Part shown: piece after piece, positions 8,318 through 18,026 of the stretch | Numbering within the stretch: the first letter of the stretch is position 1 | Layout of the letters: every line of letters begins with the position of its first letter | Assembly (NCBI GenBank): GCA_039944535.1 | Contig: JBDUYP010000023.1 | Coordinates: forward strand, 434,001 to 498,000 | Length of the DNA stretch: 64,000 nucleotides | Direction: 5' to 3' | Source: JAMZMI01 sp039944535 | GTDB lineage: Bacteria > Bacteroidota > Bacteroidia > Cytophagales > Cyclobacteriaceae | The notes under the pieces: model-generated | Told to the model about the DNA's origin: nothing | The model's database searches: none | The model's input: only the letters and a program-made list of their open reading frames with translations | Translations under genes and position numbers: made by a program

Positions 8318-8473
8318 ATGAACAAGAGCACAAAAAATACACTTCGCATTGTTTCAATTGTAATCGCGCTGGCTCTAGTGCTGATGGAACTTGGGGTCGT
8401 TCCCAATTTGGTCAATTACCACTTTTGGTTTCTTGTGGTAGCCTACGGCTTGGCTCTTTTTACTTTTAGATAG
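8318..8473 (+). CDS. Small 51-aa membrane protein
   Basis: An ATG opens a 51-codon frame starting MNKSTKNTLR and ending in TFR. Two hydrophobic segments (residues about 10-27 and 33-48) are separated by PNLVNYH. It is divergent from the Sua5-type gene and convergent with the large secreted protein gene, whose stop lies one base past this stop. Short two-helix membrane proteins of this type are common and uncharacterised in Bacteroidota. The coding call rests on the clean frame, the basic N-terminus and the fit between neighbours. Confidence 0.6.
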   Translation: MNKSTKNTLRIVSIVIALALVLMELGVVPNLVNYHFWFLVVAYGLALFTFR

Positions 8474-8474
8474 T

Positions 8475-11285
8475 CTAATTTATATAGACCATCCGCTTGG
8501 TTTTCGTTTTTCCTTTGTAGGTCAGGTGGTAATAGTAGATGCCGTTTCGCACGTACGATCCGTAGCTGTTTTTGCCATCCCATGTCACCGAATTTTCTCC
8601 AGTGTACTGTGTGCCCCATAGTAGGTTTTTCACTATTTGCCCCTGCGAGTCAAAGATGTCTATTCGCACTTCTCCGTCTTCCGGGATTGAGAATTCTATC
8701 AGCGTTTCATCATCAAATGGGTTTGGGTAGTTTTGAGAAACTTTAAAATCCGCTTCAACTTCATTGATGATCGACCGTGGATTTTCGATCGATGAGTGAA
8801 ACACCCCATTGCCATGAGTAGCCACTACGATACGTCCGTCAAGTCCGCGATAGTCAATCATCGTTACCACGGAGCTGCCAATGGTTTCTTCGGCCTGTTT
8901 TACCCATAGGGTATTGGCTCCATCGAGTAAATCTGTTTTGTAGAGCCCTATGCTCGTGCCAACGAAATACTCTTTTCCCGATTCCGTATGCACGATTTCT
9001 ATCCAGCGGACGCTGGGTCCATCGCCAGACCCATCAGGGTTTTCTTCCAGATTGCCACTTACGTCTATGAAGGAGTCACATCCATTTTCAGAAAGGAAGA
9101 TGGAAGGCACGCCGTAATTAGAAAATGCAGTGAGCACAAAGTCCGTGTCTTCAGGGTCTGCAGTGATGCAGGATATGTATCCGAATTCGGGAAATTCCGA
9201 AGGTGTAAACTCTGTTACTTCTTCATCTCCGTCTGAGGACGCATGCTCTACCTTAAAAATCATCGGGTTTTGGCGATAGGCTGCTGCGTATAGCACGTCC
9301 TGTGCCTTGTCCAGTGCGCTAAATACTCCATCACTTATTCTTGTGTATCTCAGGTCATCCCAGCCGATGCTGGTTTTGTTTTGCGAACTGTTCGGTATTT
9401 GGGCCAGATTTCGATTTTTCCAGATGCGATCGCCTGCCGCCAGATACATTTTGTTGCCGTTGAGCGGGTCTAGCATGAATGGCGTGATAAACAGGTACTC
9501 CTGTCCGTTTTTTTCGCCGGCACCAGACGGATCAACTCTGGCAAAACCTGTCAGGTCATTTTCAGAATCTACGCTGATTCGGAAAATTAAGCCTTGCTGC
9601 AAGCCTATGTAAAGAAAATTCTTGTCGGGGGCTATTTCCTGATATGCCCCATCTCCCAAAATCAACCTTGCCCAGGATGGATTTTCTCCAAAAGATTCAC
9701 GGATGTAACTGCCATTGTCCTGCATGCCGCCTATCATGATGTCGGAGACCTGGTCTTGCTGCTGCTTAATAGTGTAAAATTGTGAGGTTACATATCCGTT
9801 GTTGATGCTGGTGTAAACAACAGAGTCGTTCAAAATACCATTGGAAACACTCAAGCCGCCATCATGGCACGAAAGGGCTTTGGATGCATCAGAGGGATAG
9901 AAAAGCAGCAAATGCTGATCAGCGTGATGAGATGGGTATTGTGAGGATGAACCATTGCTTCTATACCCACCGATCCATTTTGTATTGTTGTCTGACCGGA
10001 AGCCATCAGAGGATCGGTAAAGGTTGGTGCCGCCTAAGAAAACGATGTTTTCGTTTTCGGGATGGATGGCCAAAACCATGTTGTAACCGCCGCTTTGTAC
10101 TTCAAAATCTCCGGTATCACCGCCATGGTAAGGTAGATTGTCGGAGAGGTTTTGCCAGCTGCCGGATGGCTGTATTCCATTCACAGCGTAGGTGTATTTC
10201 CACAGAAAGTTGATTTCTTGTCCACTGTCATTTTCACCTCCGTGGGTCAGAAAATAAATTGTATTGGGGTCTGATTTTCCCGATGCAATAACCGTTCGTT
10301 CGTGATATGCCGGCAATCCTGGTGGGGTGATTTGAGCCCAGTTTTCACCATCGGCGGAAAAATAAAACCCAGCTTGCGAGTAATTGTCTCCAGTTGAGGA
10401 AGAGGAACTCATGCTGGCCAAAAAGTGGCCATTTTCATTTTGGTGAATATGTGTATAAGATGGATCTGTGGAAGCATTGATATCAGTTTGCTCCGGCAAG
10501 TCATAAAGTGCCTTCCCGAGCATTGCCTCCCAGCTGGAGCCCCCATCCTGACTTCTCAAAATGCCTCCATAAGAAGCGACCCACAATTCTGTGATATCTG
10601 TCTTTTTCTGATTGATCAGGAGATTCCAGGTGTATTGAAATTGATTGTTGAATACGGTAGGGTCTTCCGTTTGGGTAGATTCCAGAAAGGCCCACGTTTC
10701 TCCATTGTCGCTGGATTTAAGGATGCCATTTCCCCGGTATGGAGCATTGACACCTCTGGCCGAATTTCCAATCTGCTCGCCGGTAGAGGCGTACCAGTTG
10801 TTTTGTCTGCCGGCTCTCTTATCCTGAATGAGATAGGAGACGCCATTGTGTATTTCCGGATGTGTGGTTCTGTACCAGGATCGGCCTCCTTCATTTGTTT
10901 TCCAGATTCCTCCAGACACTCCGGCCGCTATGATGATGTCCTCATTGCGGATATCAATATCTGCTCCTCGCGTTCTGCCACCCACATTGAACGGGCCGGA
11001 CAGGCTCCACTCTGTTTGTGACTGGCGCAGGTTGGCCTGGCGGACATATTCGGGTTGTGAAAGTAGCTGTTTTTGAAAGGTTAGTTCCTTTTGCCTGATG
11101 TTTTGAGGGATTTCGCCCGTAGCTGGATTGACCAGCATCTGATGCTCATAAACCAATCTGGCGGCCGGATTCTCCTTAGTGCCAAATACGCTTTCTGCAT
11201 CCGGAGTTTCAAATGAATAGTCGATTTCGTTTTTTGAGTAAAACGAAAAAAGGATAATCAGAAGAACAGGAGCTAACCTTTTCAA
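8475..11285 (-). CDS. T9SS type A secreted protein with BNR/VPS10-like propeller
   Basis: 936-aa protein with a TTG start two bases after the upstream stop and an N-terminal signal peptide. The body has repeated sialidase/VPS10-like blades: GGIWKTNEGGRSW near residue 125, SSDNGETW near 190, SQDGGSSW near 245, and more. The last 90 residues are a type A T9SS sorting domain with a FlgD-like Ig fold, containing SQNYPNPFDDETLIEFSIP and ending RMVYIN. The predicted route is Sec export, then T9SS secretion and surface attachment or release. It is last in a minus-strand group with the small Ig-like exported protein, the 196-aa unknown and the type B protein. Ligand or substrate unknown. Confidence 0.88.
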   Translation of the reverse strand: MKRLAPVLLIILFSFYSKNEIDYSFETPDAESVFGTKENPAARLVYEHQMLVNPATGEIPQNIRQKELTFQKQLLSQPEYVRQANLRQSQTEWSLSGPFNVGGRTRGADIDIRNEDIIIAAGVSGGIWKTNEGGRSWYRTTHPEIHNGVSYLIQDKRAGRQNNWYASTGEQIGNSARGVNAPYRGNGILKSSDNGETWAFLESTQTEDPTVFNNQFQYTWNLLINQKKTDITELWVASYGGILRSQDGGSSWEAMLGKALYDLPEQTDINASTDPSYTHIHQNENGHFLASMSSSSSTGDNYSQAGFYFSADGENWAQITPPGLPAYHERTVIASGKSDPNTIYFLTHGGENDSGQEINFLWKYTYAVNGIQPSGSWQNLSDNLPYHGGDTGDFEVQSGGYNMVLAIHPENENIVFLGGTNLYRSSDGFRSDNNTKWIGGYRSNGSSSQYPSHHADQHLLLFYPSDASKALSCHDGGLSVSNGILNDSVVYTSINNGYVTSQFYTIKQQQDQVSDIMIGGMQDNGSYIRESFGENPSWARLILGDGAYQEIAPDKNFLYIGLQQGLIFRISVDSENDLTGFARVDPSGAGEKNGQEYLFITPFMLDPLNGNKMYLAAGDRIWKNRNLAQIPNSSQNKTSIGWDDLRYTRISDGVFSALDKAQDVLYAAAYRQNPMIFKVEHASSDGDEEVTEFTPSEFPEFGYISCITADPEDTDFVLTAFSNYGVPSIFLSENGCDSFIDVSGNLEENPDGSGDGPSVRWIEIVHTESGKEYFVGTSIGLYKTDLLDGANTLWVKQAEETIGSSVVTMIDYRGLDGRIVVATHGNGVFHSSIENPRSIINEVEADFKVSQNYPNPFDDETLIEFSIPEDGEVRIDIFDSQGQIVKNLLWGTQYTGENSVTWDGKNSYGSYVRNGIYYYHLTYKGKTKTKRMVYIN

Positions 11286-11287
11286 GC

Positions 11288-11656
11288 TTATTCTATGATG
11301 GTGTTGACCTTGTTGAGTTGACCTTCTTCCAGTGGTGCTGTTTTCACACCTTCAGCGTCGTTGTTGAGGTCGTCTTTTCTTGCATCTATGAAGTAGGAGA
11401 TAGGCTCAAGCTCTTTGAATTTAACCCGGCCTTTTTCATCGGTAGTCATGGTGCCAACAGCATTTTCGCTGGCGCGATAATCATCTTCTGTGGAATAAAT
11501 TTTCACTGTAGCACCTTCTACAAAGTTGCCCAGGCCATCTATGACGGTAACCCTCAGTCGGGTAGGTAAAAACCCGTCATCGGCGGGACTGAAAGCAAAT
11601 ACACCTAATAGGATAAGCGCGACTAGCGCAAATGCAGCAAATTTTTGAGTTTTCAT
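11288..11656 (-). CDS. Small exported carboxypeptidase-regulatory/SpaA-like domain protein
   Basis: 122 aa from MKTQKFAAFALVAL, a clear signal peptide. A longer frame exists, but its first 16 codons lack a signal-like pattern and overlap the upstream gene. The mature part RLRVTVIDGLGNFVEGATVK followed by TDEKGRVKFKEL is a transthyretin-like (CarboxypepD_reg/SpaA) beta fold with a GxV/ATVxI turn. Such single-domain proteins are often periplasmic or surface accessory proteins. It lies two bases from the T9SS protein gene downstream, which suggests co-translation and a shared role at the cell surface. Exact role unknown. Confidence 0.7.
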   Translation of the reverse strand: MKTQKFAAFALVALILLGVFAFSPADDGFLPTRLRVTVIDGLGNFVEGATVKIYSTEDDYRASENAVGTMTTDEKGRVKFKELEPISYFIDARKDDLNNDAEGVKTAPLEEGQLNKVNTIIE

Positions 11657-11660
11657 TTTA

Positions 11661-12248
11661 CTAGTTTTTTGTGTCTGTATTAAGCAAATATTTTGCCAGA
11701 TCATCGAAGTTTTCGGGCTCTTTGTATAGCCGGTCGCTGTAGGCCTGGGCCATCAGCCTGATGAAGCTCGGCTCGTCATCAATTGAAATCAGTTCAATGA
11801 TCACATTGCCATATTTTTGATCGATTGGAGTAGTGTCTGAAATCCTGTTTTTGAGATAATACTTTTCCTTCGACTCCACATATGTCTTTTTGCCAGTCAC
11901 CATAAGATCACCGACAGATATTTTGTAACCCAGTTCTTGAACTTTTTCTGCCAGCAGGTCAAAGAGAAATTTAAAATGGCTTTTGTCCATACTGGAGTCA
12001 TATGTGACAGCAAACCCATTGTTTAGGTCACTGGAAAACTGATGTACGTTTGGTTTTTTGAGAATACCACCCTTCTTCAGCTGAAGCGATTCGGCAATAT
12101 TCTGAAGCATCTGATCGGGTATATTTGATTTTTTCCAAAGGGTGTACCCGTCCATATAGGAGCTGTTCCTTTTTAGCACTTCGTGCAGAATCAACCCGGT
12201 GGATTTTGAGGTAAAAAGCTTTTTATATACCTGATCAAAGAAAGTCAT
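11661..12248 (-). CDS. Hypothetical cytoplasmic protein
   Basis: 195 aa from the ATG giving MTFFDQVYKKLF; a TTG frame start 15 bases earlier is less likely. No signal peptide or membrane segment is visible. Mixed alpha/beta composition with KKTYVESKEKYYLK and a C-terminal acidic-aromatic stretch. I do not recognise the family. It sits between two exported-protein genes on the same strand with very short gaps (15 and 4 bp), so it is probably in their operon and may be a cytosolic accessory factor. No function is proposed. Confidence 0.6.
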   Translation of the reverse strand: MTFFDQVYKKLFTSKSTGLILHEVLKRNSSYMDGYTLWKKSNIPDQMLQNIAESLQLKKGGILKKPNVHQFSSDLNNGFAVTYDSSMDKSHFKFLFDLLAEKVQELGYKISVGDLMVTGKKTYVESKEKYYLKNRISDTTPIDQKYGNVIIELISIDDEPSFIRLMAQAYSDRLYKEPENFDDLAKYLLNTDTKN

Positions 12249-12263
12249 ATTGAGTAAACTCAA

Positions 12264-15200
12264 TTACCTGATAAGTGTTATGGAACCATATTGCACGATT
12301 TCTCCGATTCCGGGTTCGAGCGTGCTGGTAAAAATCATTTTGTAGGCGTACGTTTCCGGAGGCGCGGGTTTATTTTGGAAGGTTCCATCCCACCTGAAGT
12401 TGGCGTCTTTAGAGTTGAACACGATCTGTCCCCATCTGTTGTAAATGTAGATTTCAAACTTGTTGATATATTCATTGGGGAAAACAAAGAACTCTTCGTT
12501 CATGCCATTTCCATTGGGGCTGAATGCATTAGGAGCGGCTATTTCGCGGAAGCAACTTAGCTCCGCCTGTAACCTTACAGTATCTGTTTGCAGACATTGA
12601 GGGTCTATGACCTGCCTGGCACTCACATAATATATGCCTGTGTCCAGATCTTCAATCCTGATGTTAGAAGCGGTTCTGTTTTCTTCTATATACACCGAAT
12701 CTCCATTGCTGTCAAGCACGCTTATGTCAACTCTGGTACCGGCGAAATTTCTCAATATCACTCTGATGTCGCCTGATCGGAAACAGCCATTGTCTGAATT
12801 GGCTTCCATTTCAAAAGGTGCATCATCTTCAAGTAAAAACACCTCTACATTCTGGCAGCCTGTGACGTTGTTTGTTGCTGTGAGTATATAACTGCCAGAC
12901 CCGAGATTGCCAATACTTGGCGTGGCTCCAGGCCCATCAAAATTGAATGGCCCATAGGTGGCCGTATCTCCGGCAAGCTCGTAAGAATAGTTGCCCGTTT
13001 CGTTGAATTGCACGATGATAGAGCCATTCGCTTCGCTACAGTCTGGCTGTACGACTGGGCCTTGCTCTAGGTCAGGTTCGGGTAGTATGGTGACTTCCAC
13101 ACTGTCAGTAGCTACACATCCGGTAAAGGTGTTGGTAATGGAGCCATAATACATGAATGTGCCAGCTATGCTTGTTCTTACATCTTGCATGGCATCTGTA
13201 CCAATAACAATGGAGTCTCTTCTCCACTCATAGGTGGAATTGGAGGAGGAGGCATCTAATGTTACAGTGGGATCATTTTGACATAGAATCAGGTCTTCGC
13301 CCAGATCTAAAATACTGGATCCATCTCCGATAAATACCGTCAATGTATCCGAGCTACAGCCGGTAGCAGGGTCTATTATAGCAGCGTCTATGACACCCGT
13401 TTGGGTGAAAGTAACGGTGCGGGTAGAATCCCCTGATGACCAGTAATAAGTCAGTGATGGATCATCCTGATCCCAGAGGGTAAGGGTAACCTGACCTCCG
13501 CAAAGAGCTGTGTCGGATGGGATTTGCGGTACTTCGGGAATGAGGTTTGCGACTACAGGAACATAAAGTGTATCGTAAAAAGGATTTCCAAAAAGCCCGC
13601 AACCTTCGATGTATAGGGTAGCTATGGTGTCGATGGGAGCGGTGTAAACGTGGGTAGTGTCTGGTGAAGTCAGTCCACCGATTTGCACGCCATCACCAAA
13701 ATCCCACGCAAAAACCTCAACATGTTGATTGGGGTCATACCCTGCACCAGAAAAAAATGTTTCGTGACCTACACAGGCCGCAGAAACTAAGGCACTGGCC
13801 TGAGAGCCTGAGCCACCATCCTGAATGAAATTTGGCAATCCTTTTCGGCTCATTTGACCGTTTCCATCGTTGATGGTCAGGGCATCTTCCTGAAAAGTAG
13901 GGACATCAGCGTCAGGCGCGGTTATGGAGCCTACACTTGTACTATTTTCAATGGCCAAATAAATAACCCCATCTGGTCCCATTTGAAGTGCGCCATACCC
14001 GGAAACACCACTATTTTGGATCGGAGTTTTTGTTGATTCTATATCTGCAGCCGCATTTGCGGTGTTTAAGCTATCTAGGTCATACTGCAGGATTTTAGAA
14101 GGCGTGCCATCGAGCGAAACATACAATTTTCCGCCATCGGTCGAATATTCCAGACCGTAAGCTTTGGCTCCTCCGGATTCCTCCAAATCAATGAGTCGCG
14201 GATTTTGAATGGCTCCATTGAAAAAGTTGAAATCCAGTATTTCTACAAAATTGGAATCCCCGGGAATCAGCACCGCTATGTCCGTGACCTGTGGTGAAAA
14301 TTTCATGTACCCTGAGTGATTGTCTTCGATTTCCTTGCGATGTGGCTCACCTATAGAGGAATGAGTGGCGGCAGAAATGCCATTGGCCTGAATGGAATAG
14401 ACTCGGTAGTTGTTATTGCCAAATTCATGTGTGAGCAGAATGGGGCTATCAAAACCTGATGATGCCACTCGCTCGCTGCTTCTGTCCACGAGGCGTACTC
14501 CCTTTTTTACTACCGCTCCTCTTGCAGTGTCTTGCTTGATATCCACTATCGAGTATTTGAGCTGATATGTGTCATCGCCGTACACTTCCTCTGTGGTGAA
14601 GATGTAAAAAAAAGTGTCATCATCGGCGAAAGGTATGATCAGGGCAGATTGAGCAGCAGAACTGTCCCCACCAATCAAAGTTCCGTTTTGCATGACTTCA
14701 TGTTCTTTGTTCCAGACTGTGGAGCCGTTGGTATAGAAAAGCAGGTTGCCTTCTACATCCGATATGGAGGCGCACCCTTCTGGCGAATACATGATATTAT
14801 CGTCAAATAAGGCTTGTCCATTACCCGAAGAAAAATCTATAGCTGCCTGTTCTCCGAAGTACCATTGACTGCTAGGTGGCTGTGGTTGCGAAAGATAAAC
14901 GGTGACGGCTATATCATCGTACGTTGTGCAGCCATTACTCAGTGTCACATTGACCCAGTAGTTTCTGGTGGTGTCATCATCTACCATGAGCGTCCTTGTG
15001 GTGTCTCCCGTATTCCAAACATAGGAAGCCAAAGGATCTGAAATGCCAGGATCGAGCGCATAGCCTTCGCCCTGGCAGATGGTAGTGTCCATTCCCAGAT
15101 ACGCCGTGTCTATTGGTGTAATGGTGATGCTTTTCATGGCAGTACCAAAACGGCCGTTGAGCTCTGCTACTAGCGTGACATCATATGTTCCCGCCTGCAT

Positions 15201-16532
15201 TTCTCTCAAAGGTGCAGACCCTACGGTACCATACCCATCACTGAATATCCAAAAATAGTTGTTTGGTTCGGGGTTTACGTCAGGGAAAAACTGGGTTGTG
15301 TTGCCCTGGCACGTGCCAAGGAAATCGAAATCAACTTTATCAAAAACCGGGAGATAGGGTGGTGCAAATGATGGGAACTGCCGTCCATTGAAGTCCTCTT
15401 CAAAGAGCGGATCATCATAGACGACCAATGTTGCCAACTGATCTGCAAAATCGATCCGAGCGAGGGTGTATGGGTCTGTGGAGCTAGTTTCCTGATACAG
15501 ATGGTAAATTCTTTGGTCTATACCTCGCCTCAGTCCATAACTGCGGTGAACTGTACTGCCTCCAATAGGGCCATAGGTCGTGTAGGGATCAGTGTTGACC
15601 GTATCGGCCAAATCTATCTGATATATGCCGCCTGCATTGGTGGTGTTTCCCAAAACAGAGTAATAGAGTTTCTGCCCGTCTGCTGACCACTCCACATCGT
15701 AGATTTCATCGGAACCACCAGTGTTTCGGTATGAGTTTTTGATGGTAAATGTCCCTGTCGTTGTATTGAAGTTGGTAACCAACACATTCCGATTTGCATT
15801 TTTTGGCGCGAATGCCACATCTATAGAATCATTGTTATATGCATAATGCCCAAAATGATTCACCTCAAAGCCGGGTATGGAAGTATCGAAAAGCGTAGTG
15901 TCTTTGGTGGTGAAAACACCACCGGCAGCAATGTTGGTAATGTGAATGACATAAGTGCTTCTGTCCTGGGTAATGAGCCAGTAACTCAACCCATCACCGG
16001 ATTCCAGTACAATCATGCCTTCAGAAGGATTGGCTAGTCCCATTGGATTGTTGATCGTTCCGACCATTTCTCCGAGAGGAAAGCGGGCAGAAGTGCTCAA
16101 GCCGGGCAGACTGGCGTCAACCGTACTTACGTTGATGGCAGTATCTGAATTGGTGAAAATATAATATTGATCAAGATTGCCAGGAACAGGGCAGGTGGCT
16201 ACTGCCTGGTTTTTGTCTGTGTTTGCCGAAAGGCGATCCGCAAAAATACCGGGGAGTAAGTTGTGGTCGGCATCATAAATCCGGTTTCCATCGGTATAGA
16301 AAAGTAAATCACCTGTAAACTGATTGTTGATCACGGACGGTCCGCCAAGGCCAAAAGGCTCGCTTTGATCCTCTTCCAGCACCACGTCTCTTCCGCTTTT
16401 GTCAAAGACCAGATTGTGCTGACCATCTCCAAAAAACCAATTCTTTTCCGTAATATTCTGAGCCGAAAGGCTACCAGAAAAAATAAGGCACAAAATGCCT
16501 GCACATACACCTGAATGAAACAGATTCCTCAT
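12264..16532 (-). CDS. Giant T9SS type B (gliding-associated C-terminal) surface protein
   Basis: 1422 aa with a signal peptide. It contains two homologous propeller-like halves: KNWFFGDGQHNLVFD near residue 30 with GDLLFYTDGNRIYD near 75, and QWYFGEQAAIDFSSGNGQA near 560 with GNLLFYTNGSTVWN near 595. Each half is followed by PKD-like domains (YVWNTGDTTRT, FAWDFGDGVQIGG, YYWSSGDSTRT). The last 90 residues are the type B sorting domain (CHU_C/gliding motility-associated): APNAFSPNGNGMNEEF ... YNRWGQIVF ... WDGTFQNKPAP. It is divergent from a PorP/SprF gene, the usual partner arrangement for type B substrates (compare SprB-SprF). Function is probably adhesion or recognition at the cell surface. 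Confidence 0.92.
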   Translation of the reverse strand: MRNLFHSGVCAGILCLIFSGSLSAQNITEKNWFFGDGQHNLVFDKSGRDVVLEEDQSEPFGLGGPSVINNQFTGDLLFYTDGNRIYDADHNLLPGIFADRLSANTDKNQAVATCPVPGNLDQYYIFTNSDTAINVSTVDASLPGLSTSARFPLGEMVGTINNPMGLANPSEGMIVLESGDGLSYWLITQDRSTYVIHITNIAAGGVFTTKDTTLFDTSIPGFEVNHFGHYAYNNDSIDVAFAPKNANRNVLVTNFNTTTGTFTIKNSYRNTGGSDEIYDVEWSADGQKLYYSVLGNTTNAGGIYQIDLADTVNTDPYTTYGPIGGSTVHRSYGLRRGIDQRIYHLYQETSSTDPYTLARIDFADQLATLVVYDDPLFEEDFNGRQFPSFAPPYLPVFDKVDFDFLGTCQGNTTQFFPDVNPEPNNYFWIFSDGYGTVGSAPLREMQAGTYDVTLVAELNGRFGTAMKSITITPIDTAYLGMDTTICQGEGYALDPGISDPLASYVWNTGDTTRTLMVDDDTTRNYWVNVTLSNGCTTYDDIAVTVYLSQPQPPSSQWYFGEQAAIDFSSGNGQALFDDNIMYSPEGCASISDVEGNLLFYTNGSTVWNKEHEVMQNGTLIGGDSSAAQSALIIPFADDDTFFYIFTTEEVYGDDTYQLKYSIVDIKQDTARGAVVKKGVRLVDRSSERVASSGFDSPILLTHEFGNNNYRVYSIQANGISAATHSSIGEPHRKEIEDNHSGYMKFSPQVTDIAVLIPGDSNFVEILDFNFFNGAIQNPRLIDLEESGGAKAYGLEYSTDGGKLYVSLDGTPSKILQYDLDSLNTANAAADIESTKTPIQNSGVSGYGALQMGPDGVIYLAIENSTSVGSITAPDADVPTFQEDALTINDGNGQMSRKGLPNFIQDGGSGSQASALVSAACVGHETFFSGAGYDPNQHVEVFAWDFGDGVQIGGLTSPDTTHVYTAPIDTIATLYIEGCGLFGNPFYDTLYVPVVANLIPEVPQIPSDTALCGGQVTLTLWDQDDPSLTYYWSSGDSTRTVTFTQTGVIDAAIIDPATGCSSDTLTVFIGDGSSILDLGEDLILCQNDPTVTLDASSSNSTYEWRRDSIVIGTDAMQDVRTSIAGTFMYYGSITNTFTGCVATDSVEVTILPEPDLEQGPVVQPDCSEANGSIIVQFNETGNYSYELAGDTATYGPFNFDGPGATPSIGNLGSGSYILTATNNVTGCQNVEVFLLEDDAPFEMEANSDNGCFRSGDIRVILRNFAGTRVDISVLDSNGDSVYIEENRTASNIRIEDLDTGIYYVSARQVIDPQCLQTDTVRLQAELSCFREIAAPNAFSPNGNGMNEEFFVFPNEYINKFEIYIYNRWGQIVFNSKDANFRWDGTFQNKPAPPETYAYKMIFTSTLEPGIGEIVQYGSITLIR

Positions 16533-16669
16533 TGACCTAAATAAGGGTTAAATTCCTGAAGGATGTCCTCAGAATCACAACACTAGGTAAAATTAACATA
16601 AAATACTAACGAGCAACTTACCGTTACATTACTTAGATTAGCAACTTTGATTTTTACCATTTGGTACAC

Positions 16670-17740
16670 TTGAAAAATATTCATTCGGTTCGTAGAAGCA
16701 GTATTTCCTCCTTGTCATTGATGATGGGGTTGTTGTTTTTTTTATATCCTAAAGACAACCTGCAGGCGCAAGACCCTCAGTTTTCGCAGTATTACGCTGC
16801 TCCCATGTATGTCAACCCCGGGCTGGTGGGTATCAATCAAAGGGGGAGAGCGGGCATCAACTATCGGAATCAGTGGCCATCTATAGACGCCAACTTTGAG
16901 ACTTACTCGTTTTTTATTGACTACAATTTTGAAGATTATAATAGCAGTGTAGGTCTGATCGTGAATACAGATAGAGAAGGTATCGTGGGCTTGCAGTCAA
17001 CTTCTGTTGGGCTGCAGTATGCGTATCAGGTGCGATTGAACCATAAATGGACGTTTCGTCCGGGCATGGAAGTGGCGTACTATTCCCGGGATTTGAATTT
17101 TAACAGACTGACTTTTGGTGATCAGTTTGATGAAACGGGCCAAATAAATCCGTCAACAGCGGAGGTTTTTAACACGGGGCTTCAGGCCAGATTTTTTGAT
17201 CTATCCATGGGTGGAATTATTTTCAATCCCAGCGCATGGCTGGGATATTCGATACATCATGTTTTGGAACCTAACCAATCTATTGCCGGTGGAGATTCGC
17301 CGCTTCCGCGAAAGTTTTCACTGCATGGTGGATATAAAATTCCCTTTTCGGCTATCAGCGTGAAGGCCGAGCGAAGCACCAAAGGGCGGGAGCGAAGCTT
17401 TACGCCATCGTTCAACTATCGTCAGCAAGGTGACTTCAAGCAGCTGGATCTTGGAGTTTATTTCACTTTGGAGCCGATCCTTCTTGGATTGTGGTACAGA
17501 GGTATTCCGCTGGAAAGCTTAAGAGGCATTGCCAACAATGAAGCCATAATAGGTATGGTAGGTGTGAGTAAAAATGACCTAACCATCGGTTATAGTTTTG
17601 ATTATACCATCTCGGATCTGGGCATAGGCAGTGGTGGTGCTCATGAGATATCCATCTCTTATGCTTTCAGCCTGGCCAATCCACGCAAACCCGCTCGTGA
17701 CGTAAGGGAGCTCAGGTGTCCTGTCCCGTTTATTTTTTAG
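16670..17740 (+). CDS. PorP/SprF-family type IX secretion outer-membrane protein
   Basis: About 355 aa. After the signal peptide the hallmark QDPQFSQYYAAPMYVNPG opens the PorP/SprF domain, followed by YRNQWPS and alternating beta strands of an outer-membrane barrel. The C-terminus is near ISYAFSLANPRK plus a short Cys-containing tail (RCPVPF). No ATG precedes the signal peptide. The TTG giving LKNIHSVRRSS is chosen; a TTG 9 bases upstream and internal ATGs at 16721/16724 are alternatives. It pairs divergently with the type B substrate gene and probably anchors it at the outer membrane. Confidence 0.85.
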   Translation: MKNIHSVRRSSISSLSLMMGLLFFLYPKDNLQAQDPQFSQYYAAPMYVNPGLVGINQRGRAGINYRNQWPSIDANFETYSFFIDYNFEDYNSSVGLIVNTDREGIVGLQSTSVGLQYAYQVRLNHKWTFRPGMEVAYYSRDLNFNRLTFGDQFDETGQINPSTAEVFNTGLQARFFDLSMGGIIFNPSAWLGYSIHHVLEPNQSIAGGDSPLPRKFSLHGGYKIPFSAISVKAERSTKGRERSFTPSFNYRQQGDFKQLDLGVYFTLEPILLGLWYRGIPLESLRGIANNEAIIGMVGVSKNDLTIGYSFDYTISDLGIGSGGAHEISISYAFSLANPRKPARDVRELRCPVPFIF

Positions 17741-17750
17741 GGAATTGAAT

Positions 17751-17779
17751 TTTCTCAATGTCGATATTTGCTATATTTG
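17751..17779 (+). promoter_or_regulatory. Bacteroidota-type promoter of parDE
   Basis: -7 element TATATTTG (17772-17779) with TTTC at the -33 position, 17 nt upstream. Start of transcription is expected about 15 bp before the parD ATG at 17801. Confidence 0.55.
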
Positions 17780-17800
17780 GACATAAAAATCCCCAGGGTT

Positions 17801-18022
17801 ATGAATGTTAGTTTCACCGAAAAACAAGAAAAATATATTTCATCACAAGTGGAGTCTGGCGATTACCAAAATGCCAGTGAGGTGGTGAGAGATGCATTGA
17901 GGCTACATGAAAGGTATCGCCATCATGTTCTTGATGATCTCAAAAAGGCAATTGATAAAGGATGGGATGGTGCTGCCAGCAAGCGTAGTGTAGTAGATAT
18001 ACTGGCAAGTAAAAAAGCCTAA
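17801..18022 (+). CDS. parD: ParD-family antitoxin
   Basis: 73 aa starting MNVSFTEKQEKYISSQV, a ribbon-helix-helix N-terminus, with the family signature SGDYQNASEVVRDALR near residues 20-35 and a charged C-terminal tail (DKGWDGAASKRS) that would wrap the toxin. The frame extends upstream to another ATG, but this extension covers the promoter, so the internal ATG is used. The toxin gene starts 4 bases after the stop. Expected to bind and repress its own promoter. Confidence 0.9.
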   Translation: MNVSFTEKQEKYISSQVESGDYQNASEVVRDALRLHERYRHHVLDDLKKAIDKGWDGAASKRSVVDILASKKA

Positions 18023-18026
18023 ATTA

